NCBI RefSeq assembly: GCF_000743575.1
Contig: NZ_JQGC01000017.1
Location: 169,016-233,015 of the forward strand
Source: Devosia riboflavina
GTDB lineage: Bacteria > Pseudomonadota > Alphaproteobacteria > Rhizobiales > Devosiaceae
DNA length: 64,000 nt
Direction: 5' to 3'
A program made the position numbers and the translations under genes. The notes beneath the pieces are model-generated. The model did no database searches, was not told where the DNA came from, and saw only the letters and a program-made list of their open reading frames with translations. Below, one piece after another: positions 24,556 to 33,782 of the stretch (position 1 is the first letter of the stretch; every line of letters begins with the position of its first letter).

Positions 24556-25593
24556 ATGGCAGGCGTAACCATCTCGCGCGTAAGCAAGCATTACGGTCAG
24601 CTCGAGATCCTCAAATCAGTCTCGACCGACATTGCAGACGGCGAATTCGTTGTCCTGGTTGGCCCGTCCGGCTGTGGTAAATCCACACTCCTACGCATGC
24701 TCGCCGGCCTGGAGAGCATTACCGGCGGCGAAATCTATATCGGTGATCGTCTCGTCAACGATCTTCCGCCAAAGGATCGCGACATTGCCATGGTGTTCCA
24801 GAACTACGCGCTTTATCCGCACATGACCGTTGCGGAGAACATGGCCTTCTCGTTGAAACTCAAGGGCATCGAGAAGCAGCTTCGCGACAGCAAGATCAAG
24901 TCGGCGGCCGAGATTTTGGGCCTCTCCAACCTGCTCGATCGTTACCCGCGTCAACTCTCGGGCGGCCAGCGTCAGCGCGTGGCCATGGGGCGCGCCATCG
25001 TGCGGGACCCGCAAGTCTTTCTATTCGACGAACCGCTCAGCAATCTGGACGCCAAGTTGCGCGTCCAGGTGCGATCCGAAATCAAGGAAATGCACCAGCG
25101 TCTGGGCACTACCACCATCTATGTGACCCATGATCAGATCGAAGCCATGACCATGGCTGACAAGATCGTGGTAATGCGTGAAGGCAATATCGAGCAGATC
25201 GGCTCTCCGCTTGATCTCTATGATCGGCCAGCCAATCTTTTCGTTGCCGGCTTCATCGGCTCCCCCGCCATGAATTTCCTCTCGGGCTCCCCACTGCCTG
25301 ACGGCTTCTCTCTTGGTGCTGGCATCGCCTTGCCTTTTTCGGCGGCGCAAACCACTCGAACGCTGGGCATTCGTCCCGAGCACGTGCGGCTCGATCCCAA
25401 CGGCATCCGTGCTACCGTGATACTCATTGAACCGACCGGCGCGGAAACTCAGATCGTGGTGCGGCTGGGAGAGCAAACCGTCACTGCGGCATTGCGCGAA
25501 AGGATCAATGTCAGGCCCGGCGACACGCTCCATATCAGCATGGATGTCGAGCAGATTCACCAGTTCGATACAGACGGAAAACGAACCATATGA
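24556..25593 (+). CDS. ABC transporter ATP-binding protein, UgpC/MsmK type
   Basis: This 345-residue importer ATPase has Walker [14 protein letters not shown], signature [15 protein letters not shown], Walker [14 protein letters not shown] and the H-loop [12 protein letters not shown]-terminal regulatory region follows [10 protein letters not shown]. The ATG at 24556 has AAAGGAAC upstream; the longer frame to 24403 would overlap the dehydrogenase gene and lacks family sequence. It is the last gene of the kinase-lyase-dehydrogenase operon, and the binding-protein and permease genes at 14342-17404 lack their own ATPase, so it probably powers that importer. This ties the two operons into one pathway. 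Confidence 0.93.
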   Translation: MAGVTISRVSKHYGQLEILKSVSTDIADGEFVVLVGPSGCGKSTLLRMLAGLESITGGEIYIGDRLVNDLPPKDRDIAMVFQNYALYPHMTVAENMAFSLKLKGIEKQLRDSKIKSAAEILGLSNLLDRYPRQLSGGQRQRVAMGRAIVRDPQVFLFDEPLSNLDAKLRVQVRSEIKEMHQRLGTTTIYVTHDQIEAMTMADKIVVMREGNIEQIGSPLDLYDRPANLFVAGFIGSPAMNFLSGSPLPDGFSLGAGIALPFSAAQTTRTLGIRPEHVRLDPNGIRATVILIEPTGAETQIVVRLGEQTVTAALRERINVRPGDTLHISMDVEQIHQFDTDGKRTI

Positions 25594-25762
25594 CGATGAG
25601 CGATGTACTGCTTGCCTGATTACCGCATTTAGGATCGGCGATGCCAAACGGCGTCGTCGATCGTCGTTAGGGGCGCTGGCTGCGCGTGCGGAACCGCTTC
25701 GTGGAACTATGGGGCGCTCAGTCTTATCTTGATCCACTTCGGTATGGTCGAAACGTTCGAGT

Positions 25763-25999
25763 CATGGCAGGGCCGATGATTTCCCGCCCTATATCGCCAT
25801 TACCATTGTCGGCCAGATCATCGTTGCCGCGATGATGCATTTCGAGATGTCGGCGCCGCTCTCGCCCATGATGTATATGGTCACCATGCTGCCGGCGGCG
25901 ATCATCCTGTCACTGGCCTTCCTTCGGCCGGTGAAGGGCTTTGTGGTGGGGATGCAATGGGCGACTAAGATGCATGGCTTTGCCACAGCGAATGCTTAG
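25763..25999 (+). pseudogene. 3' remnant of a DUF983 membrane-protein gene
   Basis: The plus strand encodes 78 residues beginning HGRADDFPPYIAITIVG and ending with a stop at 25997. HxxADDFPPY followed by two hydrophobic segments (IAITIVGQIIVAAMM and VTMLPAAIILSLAFL) is the C-terminal part of DUF983 proteins. The N-terminal cysteine-rich zinc ribbon is absent and no start codon or ribosome site precedes the fragment, so the gene is truncated. The 170 bp upstream (25594-25762) holds nothing recognisable. In many alphaproteobacteria DUF983 genes lie near cytochrome oxidase or RNase genes, none of which occur here. Confidence 0.75.
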
Positions 26000-26052
26000 C
26001 CAAACGTGCCCGCATCGCGGTGCGGAAAGGCCAATTCAAAATCGTGCTCGTT

Positions 26053-27849
26053 CTAGCGTTTAATCGAAGAGATGGGCAACGCCTGCCAGGTTTCCTGTGA
26101 GCGTTGTCCGTCCAGACTTTCTGCCGTTATCACAATTGTGCATCCATCGTCGGGCACGTCGACCTGGGCCACGTGGGCAAGTATGTGACTGGATACTGGG
26201 GTGAATGGTCCCGCCGGGCTGGTGGCCTTGGCAAGGCTGTAGCGCGCGAAGCCTTCGGCCGGCGCCCAGCCGAGAATGACCTGCCTGTGCCCATTGAGAC
26301 CTCTACACTCTTCGGCGAATCGCACCTCCGGCCGCGTGGGCGCGCCAGACTTCGGGGCAATGAGCAGCAGGTGAACGGAAGGCAACTCGAGGATCAGGTC
26401 GAGCTGCAAGCGGCCGTCGGCCCTACCGCCTCCCATTGCGAGTGGTTCGCCCAGGACGCGCAGGCGCGCCAGTTGCTCGTCACTGGGCTCGGCAGGCGCC
26501 CCCATGCTTTCCCAGGCACCGAAGGCAAGGTCGCCACTCAACGCATGAAGGGCATAGCTATATTGGCCCGGCGGCAGAGCGAGGTCGAGATGTACCGCCT
26601 CTTCGCCCGACGCGCGAATACGGTCGACGCTGTTGTAGAGAAGAATTGCAATCCGGCCATCGCTATGGCGGGTAGGGATGACGCCAAGACGGTCACCCAC
26701 GGGGCTATAGGCAAGGCGCTCTTCACCCAGCAGGCCCATCATGTCCATGACCGCCTGGGAAGGCTTCTTGACCATGGAGAAACGTGACTCGACCGGCTCT
26801 GTGCCAAGAGCAGACTGGTCCGTGACGAATTCGTGCTGGGCTTTGGTGTAAACCTTCGAGCCGAAATAGGCGAGTTGGGTGCGGTGACCCCAGGTGCCAA
26901 TGAAGCCATTGTCATTGGCGAGCAGCTCATAATCGACACCGGCATCATCGACCATCAGCTTCTGGTGCTGGTCGATGATGCGCGCCATAAGGGCGGCGAC
27001 ATAGCTCGTGGCGTTCCAGCTATGGGTATCGCGCCAGCCCACCTGCGGGTCGCATTCATTGTTGACGATGGGCACATGGGCAAGGCGAGGGTGATGCTGC
27101 CTTATATGCTCTACTGCCAGCATTTCGCGTTGGCAGATGCCGAGGCTATCCGGGGTCAACTCCTCGAGATGCTGCTGCACGCCCTTTTCATGAATGGAGA
27201 TGAAATCGAGGCGCGGCGGGCCATCGCCGCTGACGGCGCTCACCCCGCTATCGCAATGGGCGATGAAGGCCTTGAACATGTCGGACATGGTGCGCGCCGT
27301 GCCCGGTCCGCCGATACGCAGACCGGGATCGACCGCGTCGATGCCGGCGACGCATGCGTCGTAATAGTTGAGAAAGCCGCGCTCGCCATGTTGCCACCAC
27401 GGCAAGTCGGGCTCATTCCAAGTTTCGAAATACCATTTTTTCACCTCTTCCGCGCCGTAGCGGCTCACGAAGCGCTCGACGAGAGCGGTGACGAAATCGC
27501 GCCAGAGCAGGATGTCGTCTTTTTCCGTAAAGCAGGTGAAGACGCCAGAGGGATTGCCCATGATTTCGAAGAAGGGCCGGAAGCCGAACTCGACCATGGT
27601 GTCCATGGCCTTGTCGAGCAGCGTCCAATCATAGGTTATGCGCTGGCCATGGCGGCTGGCGCGCACCAGTTCGAGCATGAAATGGGGGCGCAGGAATTCG
27701 ACGCCATGGCCCGGCGCCCCGCTGACAATGGCGAGCGTGGCGCGCATTTCGGGGGTGAGAAGCAGTTCGCCGGGGGAAAAACCACTGGCGCGCCAGAAGC
27801 GCTTGAAGGGCTTGGAGGGGCCGGCGGCGTCAATCTGAATGGATGTCAT
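26053..27849 (-). CDS. Glycoside hydrolase family 39-like enzyme
   Basis: This 598-residue TIM-barrel glycosidase resembles GH39 (beta-xylosidase and alpha-L-iduronidase). The acid/base glutamate is in YFETWNEPDLPWW, and the nucleophile is likely the glutamate in VPIVNNECDPQVGW. The C-terminal third (about 400-595) forms beta-rich accessory domains. No signal peptide is visible, so it should act in the cytoplasm. I chose the ATG at 27849 (MTSIQIDAAG). The open frame extending to 28020 is low-complexity and overlaps the SDR gene. It is the last gene of an operon with an SDR, an IolB-like isomerase and an oligopeptide-type importer. The uronate-type neighbours make a uronide or iduronide substrate attractive, but xylosides remain possible. 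Confidence 0.82.
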   Translation of the reverse strand: MTSIQIDAAGPSKPFKRFWRASGFSPGELLLTPEMRATLAIVSGAPGHGVEFLRPHFMLELVRASRHGQRITYDWTLLDKAMDTMVEFGFRPFFEIMGNPSGVFTCFTEKDDILLWRDFVTALVERFVSRYGAEEVKKWYFETWNEPDLPWWQHGERGFLNYYDACVAGIDAVDPGLRIGGPGTARTMSDMFKAFIAHCDSGVSAVSGDGPPRLDFISIHEKGVQQHLEELTPDSLGICQREMLAVEHIRQHHPRLAHVPIVNNECDPQVGWRDTHSWNATSYVAALMARIIDQHQKLMVDDAGVDYELLANDNGFIGTWGHRTQLAYFGSKVYTKAQHEFVTDQSALGTEPVESRFSMVKKPSQAVMDMMGLLGEERLAYSPVGDRLGVIPTRHSDGRIAILLYNSVDRIRASGEEAVHLDLALPPGQYSYALHALSGDLAFGAWESMGAPAEPSDEQLARLRVLGEPLAMGGGRADGRLQLDLILELPSVHLLLIAPKSGAPTRPEVRFAEECRGLNGHRQVILGWAPAEGFARYSLAKATSPAGPFTPVSSHILAHVAQVDVPDDGCTIVITAESLDGQRSQETWQALPISSIKR

Positions 27850-27856
27850 GGAAAAC

Positions 27857-28618
27857 TCACAAGGCGGCCAGGATGCCGCCATCGACATAGACAACCTGTC
27901 CATTGACGAAATTGGAGGCGGGGGAGGCGAGGAAGACGGCTGTTCCGACCAGTTCTTCGGGCTGGCCCCAGCGGCCCGCCGGGGTGCGGGCGCGCACGAA
28001 ACCGTCGAATTCGGCGTCATCGATAAGGGCGCGGTTCATGTCGGTGACAAAATAGCCAGGACCAATGCCGTTGACCTGGATATTGCTGGCGGCCAGTTCG
28101 GTGGCCATGGTGCGCGTCAACATCTTGAGCGCGCCCTTCATGGTCGCATAGGGGGCGATTGTGCGCCGCCCCACTTCGCTCATCAGCGAGCAGATATTAA
28201 TGATCTTGCCGCCGCCCCGCGCGATCATCCCGGGAATGACGGCCTGCGAGGGCAGGACCGCGCCCATGACATGGGTGTCGAACATGGTCCGCCAAGTGTC
28301 GGGCATATGCTCGACAAAGGGGGCGCGGATCTGGATACCGGCATTGTTGACCAGCACATCGACCTGACCGAGGCCGGCAAATGCCGCTTCGACCGCATCC
28401 GGGCGGGTGATGTCCGCAACGAGGCCATCGGCGGTAAAGCCTTCGGCGCGGAGGCTACTTACAGCCGCGTCAAGCGCTTCGGCATTGCGGCCATTGAGGG
28501 TGACGCGCGCGCCGGCGCCGGCAAGGCCGCGGGCCATGGCAAAACCGAGGCCTCGGCTCGCTCCGGTCAGGACAACGTGGCGGCCCGAGAGGTCGAACAG
28601 TTTTAGGGTGTCGCTCAT
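27857..28618 (-). CDS. SDR oxidoreductase, gluconate 5-dehydrogenase/KduD-like
   Basis: This 253-residue dehydrogenase has TGASRGLGFA (cofactor), NNAGIQIRA, the catalytic serine in INICSLMSEVG and YATMKGAL at the YxxxK position, ending FVNGQVVYVDGG. The start FDLSGRHVVLTGASRGLG is the pattern of gluconate 5-dehydrogenase and 2-deoxy-D-gluconate 3-dehydrogenase (KduD). It overlaps the upstream isomerase gene by 4 bp. Paired with a KduI/IolB-fold isomerase it would fit reduction of a diketo-deoxy-uronate to KDG or a similar sugar-acid step. The specific reaction is inferred from context. Confidence 0.87.
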   Translation of the reverse strand: MSDTLKLFDLSGRHVVLTGASRGLGFAMARGLAGAGARVTLNGRNAEALDAAVSSLRAEGFTADGLVADITRPDAVEAAFAGLGQVDVLVNNAGIQIRAPFVEHMPDTWRTMFDTHVMGAVLPSQAVIPGMIARGGGKIINICSLMSEVGRRTIAPYATMKGALKMLTRTMATELAASNIQVNGIGPGYFVTDMNRALIDDAEFDGFVRARTPAGRWGQPEELVGTAVFLASPASNFVNGQVVYVDGGILAAL

Positions 28619-29454
28619 TTGAACTTGTCGCGCATGGCCTGGATGCCGGGAAAGGCGTCCATCAGATAGTGGTGGCGCGGGTCGAAGCGCTGCACCAGAC
28701 CCCGCTGATGCCGACCGACAAGAATGGTGAAGATGTAGCCCCGGTGGCCCGGCGAGGTCGAGGTGGGGTGATAGCCCTTGTCGAGAAGGAAAGTGTCGCC
28801 ATTGCGGGTAACGAGATTGCGCGGGGCACCGTCGGCCTCATAGACGATCTGGCTGCCAAAGCCAGCTTCGGGCAGGAAGCGGTAGTGATAGAGTTCCTCA
28901 TGGTCGGTTTCGACGCCGGCCTCCTCGGTATCATGCTTGTGGGGCGGGTAGCCCGACCAGCAGCCGGGATCGGCATAGAGTTCGCTGACCAGCAGGCGGC
29001 CGACACGGCCGGTCTGGCGCTGGCCGAGAATGTGGAAGATTTTACGCCGGGTATGGGTTTCGGGCGAGCCGACATCCACCGGATCGACCTCTTCGGGCGC
29101 GATGCGAAAGGCAGCGAGCTTTTCGTCGGTGATGCCGCCGGCAATGGCGATTTCGGCGGAAGGGCTGCGGGCCGCGATTGTGACTGCCGCGCCGAGCGGA
29201 GCATAAACCGAATCGGCTTCGCCGGACCAGATGTCCGCCCGCTGCCCAACGGCGGAGAACACCTTGCCATCCACTGAAATGTCGACCTGGCCTGACATGA
29301 CGACCACCAGGGATTCGTGGCGCGGCAGGGCATAATTATGGGTGTCGTCGCGCGGAAGGGTCACGCGGTTGAAATAGACCAGGTCGAGCGTGTCGTTGTC
29401 CTGATCGACAATGGGCGCATTGGCATTGTCATAGGCGGTGATGAGTTTGGCCAT
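28615..29454 (-). CDS. IolB/KduI-family isomerase
   Basis: This 279-residue double-cupin protein matches 5-deoxy-glucuronate isomerase (IolB). Metal-site sequences are GYPPHKHDTEE, a following ELYHYRFLPEAGFG and GDTFLLDKGYHPTSTSPGH. IolB converts 5-deoxy-glucuronate in inositol catabolism and KduI is its structural relative in pectin breakdown. No other iol gene is nearby, and the partner genes are a KduD-like SDR, a GH39 enzyme and an Opp importer. A role on a uronate released from an oligosaccharide is therefore more likely than inositol use. It lies 7 bp after the OppF-type ATPase gene and overlaps the SDR by 4 bp. Confidence 0.85.
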   Translation of the reverse strand: MAKLITAYDNANAPIVDQDNDTLDLVYFNRVTLPRDDTHNYALPRHESLVVVMSGQVDISVDGKVFSAVGQRADIWSGEADSVYAPLGAAVTIAARSPSAEIAIAGGITDEKLAAFRIAPEEVDPVDVGSPETHTRRKIFHILGQRQTGRVGRLLVSELYADPGCWSGYPPHKHDTEEAGVETDHEELYHYRFLPEAGFGSQIVYEADGAPRNLVTRNGDTFLLDKGYHPTSTSPGHRGYIFTILVGRHQRGLVQRFDPRHHYLMDAFPGIQAMRDKFK

Positions 29455-29461
29455 GGTCTAT

Positions 29462-30508
29462 CTACTGGATATCGAATGCGCCGCGCAGGTCGAGGCTGTC
29501 GGCATAGTGGCAGGCAGCCTGATGGCCCGGTGTGGCCGTGGGCTGAAGGGCAGGAGTTTCGACCTTGCATCGGTCGGTAGCGAAGCGGCAGCGGGGGTGG
29601 AAGGCACAGCCGGGGGGCACATTGCCGGGATCGGCGACATCGCCGGGGAGGCGAATGCGGCGGGAGCGCCCCTTGATCGTGGGATCGGCTACCGGAACCG
29701 CCGAAAGCAGTGCCTCGGTATAGGGATGGCGCGGTTTGGCGAAAATGTCCTCGACATCGGCGATCTCGACAATGCGGCCCACATACATGACCGCGACACG
29801 ATTGCAGATGTGCCGCACGACGCTGAGGTCGTGCGAGACGAACAGATAGGTCAGGCCCAGCTCCGCCTGCAGATCCTGAAGCAGATTTATGATCTGAGCG
29901 CGCACGCTGACATCGAGCGCTGAAACCGCTTCATCGGCGATGACAAAGCGCGGATTGGGCGCGAGGGCACGGGCGATACTGATGCGCTGGCGCTCGCCGC
30001 CGGAAAAGGCATGCGGAAAACGCCACATGGCTTCGGGCGGCAGCCCGACCTTGCGCAGGAGTTCGCCCACCCGCGCTTCGAGCGCCGGGCCCGAGGCCAA
30101 GCCATTAACCAGCAGCACTTCGCCGATGATGTCGATGACGCGCATGCGTGGATTGAGCGATGCCTGAGGGTCCTGGAAGACGGCGCGCATGTCGCGATAG
30201 ACCGGCACCATGTCATCTTCGCTCGCCTTGGCGATGTCGATATGACTGCCATCGGGCTTGCGATAGTCGATCCGGCCATCGGTGGGTGGGGTGACACGCA
30301 GCAGGGCGCGAGTGGTGGTGGATTTGCCGCAGCCGCTTTCTCCCACAAGGCCGAGGGTTTCTCCGGCATTGATGTGGAAGCTGACGCCGTCGACAGCCCT
30401 GATGCGGCTGACCTCGCGCTTGGGAAAACCGATGCGGATGGGAAAATGCACCTTGAGATCGTGCACTTCGAGCAGACGTTCGGGAGTATTCGGCGCGGTG
30501 GCGGTCAT
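29462..30508 (-). CDS. Oligopeptide-type ABC transporter ATPase, OppF/DppF type
   Basis: This 348-residue ATPase has Walker [16 protein letters not shown], signature [15 protein letters not shown], Walker [20 protein letters not shown] and the C-terminal oligopeptide/dipeptide extension with a cysteine set ([15 protein letters not shown]) typical of the family's iron-sulfur site. The ATG at 30508 overlaps the OppD-type stop by 4 bp and has GGAGAG upstream. It forms a heterodimer with the protein encoded at 30505. Opp-type importers in this family often carry plant-derived oligosaccharides rather than peptides, which fits the glycosidase downstream. Confidence 0.93.
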   Translation of the reverse strand: MTATAPNTPERLLEVHDLKVHFPIRIGFPKREVSRIRAVDGVSFHINAGETLGLVGESGCGKSTTTRALLRVTPPTDGRIDYRKPDGSHIDIAKASEDDMVPVYRDMRAVFQDPQASLNPRMRVIDIIGEVLLVNGLASGPALEARVGELLRKVGLPPEAMWRFPHAFSGGERQRISIARALAPNPRFVIADEAVSALDVSVRAQIINLLQDLQAELGLTYLFVSHDLSVVRHICNRVAVMYVGRIVEIADVEDIFAKPRHPYTEALLSAVPVADPTIKGRSRRIRLPGDVADPGNVPPGCAFHPRCRFATDRCKVETPALQPTATPGHQAACHYADSLDLRGAFDIQ

Positions 30509-31587
30509 GATTGGCTCTCCAAGGCGCGGTCGATCTCGGCCCGGTCGGCATGCAAGTGACACCGCACCGTGCGTCCCGGCCCGACATTGACCGGCCAGGG
30601 CACGACGCGATTGCAGACGCCGGCAATGGCTTCTTCGCAGCGCGGATTGAAAGTGCAGCCCGTGGGTCGGGCAAAGGGCGAGGGCACCATGCCCCTGATG
30701 GTTTCGAGACGGCCGCCACGGGTGCTGGCAAAGGTTGGAATGGAGCGCAGCAGCGCGCGGGTATAGGGGTGCTTTGGGTCCTTGAAAATCGAGACACTAT
30801 CGCCCTGCTCGACGATGCGGCCGAGATACATGACGGCAATCTCATCGGCGATTTCGGCGACGACACCGAGATCGTGGGTGATGAACATGACGGATACGCC
30901 CAGTTCGGATTGCAGATCGAGCAGCAGGTCGATGATATTGGCCTGAGTGGTCACATCGAGCGCGGTCGTCGGCTCGTCGGCGATAAGGAGGCGCGGTGAA
31001 CAGGCCAGCGCCAAGGCGATACAGATGCGCTGGCGCATGCCGCCGGAAAACTCGAAGGAATAACGATCGAGCCGTTCAGCGGGGCGCGGAATGCCAACCT
31101 TGGCCAGCATCTCAACAGCATGCGCATCGGCTGCCTTGCGGCCGAGTTTGAGGTGAAGCTGGATGGCCTCGCGCATCTGATTGCCGATGGTATGGACCGG
31201 GGACAGGGCCGCCATGGGCTCCTGGGAAATAAGCCCGATTTCGCCGCCGCGAATGGCGCGCATATCGCGTCCGCGCGGATCGAGCGTGGTGATCTCGACC
31301 GGCGCGGCATCCGGCTCGCGGAAATAACGGATGCTGCCGCCCACGACCTTGCCAGGCGAAGGCACCTGATTGAGCAGGGCCCGGCCAGTGATGGACTTGC
31401 CCGAGCCGCTTTCCCCCACAATGCAGAGGGTCTTGCCGCGTGGCACGGTCAGCGACACGTCTTCGAGAGCTTCGACCACACCATCGTCGGTAAAGAAGCG
31501 CACCTTGAGCCCCTCGATTTCGACGAGAGGGTCGTGGGCCGGCCGCGCCGTCTGGCTGAAATCAGCGTGCATAGGGATCGACTGCAT
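30505..31587 (-). CDS. Oligopeptide-type ABC transporter ATPase, OppD/DppD type
   Basis: This 360-residue ATPase has Walker [16 protein letters not shown], signature [15 protein letters not shown] and Walker [15 protein letters not shown]. The C-terminal segment [16 protein letters not shown] carries the conserved cysteines. I kept the ATG at 31587 because GGAGACGG lies 8 nt upstream, although a second in-frame ATG at 31572 is possible. Either start overlaps the preceding permease stop, showing coupled translation. It is the partner of the OppF-type ATPase. Confidence 0.93.
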   Translation of the reverse strand: MQSIPMHADFSQTARPAHDPLVEIEGLKVRFFTDDGVVEALEDVSLTVPRGKTLCIVGESGSGKSITGRALLNQVPSPGKVVGGSIRYFREPDAAPVEITTLDPRGRDMRAIRGGEIGLISQEPMAALSPVHTIGNQMREAIQLHLKLGRKAADAHAVEMLAKVGIPRPAERLDRYSFEFSGGMRQRICIALALACSPRLLIADEPTTALDVTTQANIIDLLLDLQSELGVSVMFITHDLGVVAEIADEIAVMYLGRIVEQGDSVSIFKDPKHPYTRALLRSIPTFASTRGGRLETIRGMVPSPFARPTGCTFNPRCEEAIAGVCNRVVPWPVNVGPGRTVRCHLHADRAEIDRALESQS

Positions 31588-32692
31588 CGCGCAAACCGTC
31601 TCCGAGGAAATTGAGGGTCAAAACGGCGATCACGACGGCAAGGCCCGGCAGGAAGAGCCAAGGCGCGCTCGATACGGCTAGAATGTTCTGCGCCTCCTTG
31701 AGCAGCACGCCCCAGCTGACCACGGGTGGCCGCAGGCCAATGCCGAGGAAGGAGAGCGCCGTTTCGGCCAGGATCATGCCGGGAATGGCCAGGGTCACCG
31801 AGGCGATGATGTGGCTCATGAAGCTCGGCACCATATGGCGCCAGATGATGCGCTGCTGGCGGCAGCCATCGAGCCTTGCCGCCACGACAAAATCTTCGGT
31901 GCGCAGCGAGAGGAAGCGACCGCGCACGACGCGGGCAATATCGGTCCAGCCGAGAAGCGAGAGGATTACCGTGATCCAGAAATAGACCATGAGCGGGTCA
32001 AGACTGGGCGGAATGGCCGCCGCAAGGCCCATCCAGAGTGGAATGGTGGGGATGGACTTGAGAAATTCGACGAGGCGCTGCACGCTTTCATCGATCCAGC
32101 CGCCATAATAGCCCGAGATACCACCCAGAAAGATGCCAAGTAGGAGGGAGATGGTCACCCCGACAAGGCCGATGGACATGGAGACACGCGCGCCATGAAC
32201 GGTGCGACTGAAGACGTCGCGGCCAAGCCGGTCGGCGCCGAAGAGATAGAAGGGATGGCCCTTTTCCTGCGGTCCGAAGAGGTGCACGTCCCAATCAAAT
32301 AGGTTCCAGAGCTTGTAAGGTTCGCCGCGGACGAAGAAACCGACCGGGATCACCTTGTTTGGATCGGTTTCGAAAGCGCGAGAGAGCGAGATGGGGTCGA
32401 TCTTGACGGTATAGTCGTTGACGTAAAACAGGTGCGTACTGCCCTCGGCATCGGTGCCGAACATCCTGACCAACTGCGGCGGCGCATAGGTGTAATTGGC
32501 CGAATAGGTTTCGGTGGAGAAGGGCGCGATGATCTCGGCAAAGAGTGCCACGAAATAGATCATCAGCACGACGACGCCGCTGACCAGAGCCAGCCTGTGT
32601 TTCTTGAAGCGGCGCCAGGTGAGAAGCCAGGGCCCGGCAGAACCCGGGCCGCTTCGCGGCGCGACGATGGGCGCTTGCGCAGTGTCGGTCAC
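31562..32692 (-). CDS. Oligopeptide-type ABC transporter permease, DppC/OppC type
   Basis: This inner-membrane permease of 376 residues is longer than usual DppC (about 300). The extra length is a periplasmic loop of about 90 residues between the first helix (ALVSGVVVLMIYFVALFAEI) and FLFGADRLGRDVFSR-type sequence (here YLFGADRLGRDVFSR). That large loop is seen in OppC-like proteins for oligosaccharides. The coupling motif VAARLDGCRQQRI is present. I chose GTG 32692, which has AAGGAAAA at proper spacing, over the frame starting at 32728 that overlaps the preceding gene. Confidence 0.92.
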   Translation of the reverse strand: MTDTAQAPIVAPRSGPGSAGPWLLTWRRFKKHRLALVSGVVVLMIYFVALFAEIIAPFSTETYSANYTYAPPQLVRMFGTDAEGSTHLFYVNDYTVKIDPISLSRAFETDPNKVIPVGFFVRGEPYKLWNLFDWDVHLFGPQEKGHPFYLFGADRLGRDVFSRTVHGARVSMSIGLVGVTISLLLGIFLGGISGYYGGWIDESVQRLVEFLKSIPTIPLWMGLAAAIPPSLDPLMVYFWITVILSLLGWTDIARVVRGRFLSLRTEDFVVAARLDGCRQQRIIWRHMVPSFMSHIIASVTLAIPGMILAETALSFLGIGLRPPVVSWGVLLKEAQNILAVSSAPWLFLPGLAVVIAVLTLNFLGDGLRDAVDPYAR

Positions 32693-32702
32693 GGCGTTTT
32701 CC

Positions 32703-33689
32703 TTACGTATAGCGGATGCGGGGGTCAAAGACCGCCAGGAGAATGTCGGAGAGCAGCGTGCCCACGAGCGTCAGCACCGAGAGCAGCAGGATGAGCCCCC
32801 CGGCCAGGTACATGTCCTGCGAGAAGAGGGCATTGAGAAGCAGTGGTCCAGCGGTAGGCAGGCTGAGGACGATGGCGGTGATCACCTCGCCCGAGATCAG
32901 TGCCGGTAGCACCCAGCCCACGGTCGAGATAAAGGGGTTGAGCGCCACCCGCACGGGATATTTGAAGATCAGACGGGCCTCGCTGACGCCGCGGGCGCGG
33001 GCGATCTCCACATAGGGCTTGTGCAATTCATCAAGCAGGTTGGCCCTCATGATGCGGATCAGGGCCGCCGCACCGGAGGAGCCCAGCACCAGCACGGGCA
33101 GCCAGAGATGGGTGATAAGGTCCCAGACGCGACCAAGGCTCCAGCCGGCATTGGCATATTCGGGGGAGAAGAGGCCGCCCACGCTCTGGCCGAAAAAGCG
33201 TGAGGCGAAATACATCAGCACGAGCGCCATGAGGAAATTGGGGATGGCAAGGCCAAGAAAGGCCAGGAAGGTAGCGATCATGTCGCCGGGGGAATGCTGG
33301 CGCACCGCCGAATAGATGCCTACCGGAAAAGAGACGAGCCAGACAAATACCAGGGTGGTGACCGAAACGATGAGGGTCAGCCCCAACCGATCCCAGATAA
33401 GGCTCGATACCGGCAGGTTCCATTCGAAAGATTGGCCGAAATCGCCGCGAAAGAGGATGCCACTGATCCACAGCCAATATTGCGTGTACCAGGGCTGGTC
33501 GAGCCCATAGCGTTCGCGCAAGGCCAGGACGAGGGAAGAATCCAGGGTTTCGTTCTGCTGGGCGCGCTCGGCTGTGAGCGCGGTGAGAAAGTCGCCCGGC
33601 GGCAACTGGATGACGATGAAGGTGACTACCGAGATCGCGATCAGCGTCGGGATCATAAGCAGAATTCGCCGCAGGATGAACGAGAACAT
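32703..33689 (-). CDS. Oligopeptide-type ABC transporter permease, DppB/OppB type
   Basis: This 328-residue permease has the family N-terminus MFSFILRRILLMIPTLIAIS and LRERYGLDQPWYTQYW. The coupling region is YVEIARARGVSEARLIFKY and the end is LLSDILLAVFDPRIRY. About six membrane segments are visible. The ATG at 33689 has TTGGAG upstream. It follows the binding protein gene by 93 bp and is followed by the DppC-type gene after 10 bp. Confidence 0.94.
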   Translation of the reverse strand: MFSFILRRILLMIPTLIAISVVTFIVIQLPPGDFLTALTAERAQQNETLDSSLVLALRERYGLDQPWYTQYWLWISGILFRGDFGQSFEWNLPVSSLIWDRLGLTLIVSVTTLVFVWLVSFPVGIYSAVRQHSPGDMIATFLAFLGLAIPNFLMALVLMYFASRFFGQSVGGLFSPEYANAGWSLGRVWDLITHLWLPVLVLGSSGAAALIRIMRANLLDELHKPYVEIARARGVSEARLIFKYPVRVALNPFISTVGWVLPALISGEVITAIVLSLPTAGPLLLNALFSQDMYLAGGLILLLSVLTLVGTLLSDILLAVFDPRIRYT

Positions 33690-33782
33690 CGCGCGCTCCA
33701 AACTGGCCGTGAGGCAGGTATCGAAAGGTGGGCGCAAGCCGGACCGTGGCTGGGAGAACAGGTCCGGCTCGCGCGGGGCCGG

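Noticed and set aside
27839..28606. Plus-strand open frame opposite the KduD-like SDR
   Set aside because: Composition is Ala/Gly/Asp/His-rich without motifs, as expected for the antisense of an SDR; the SDR has all its catalytic motifs.
28615..29454. Complete myo-inositol catabolic cluster
   Set aside because: Only an IolB-like protein is present; IolA, IolC, IolD, IolE and IolG are absent from the window.
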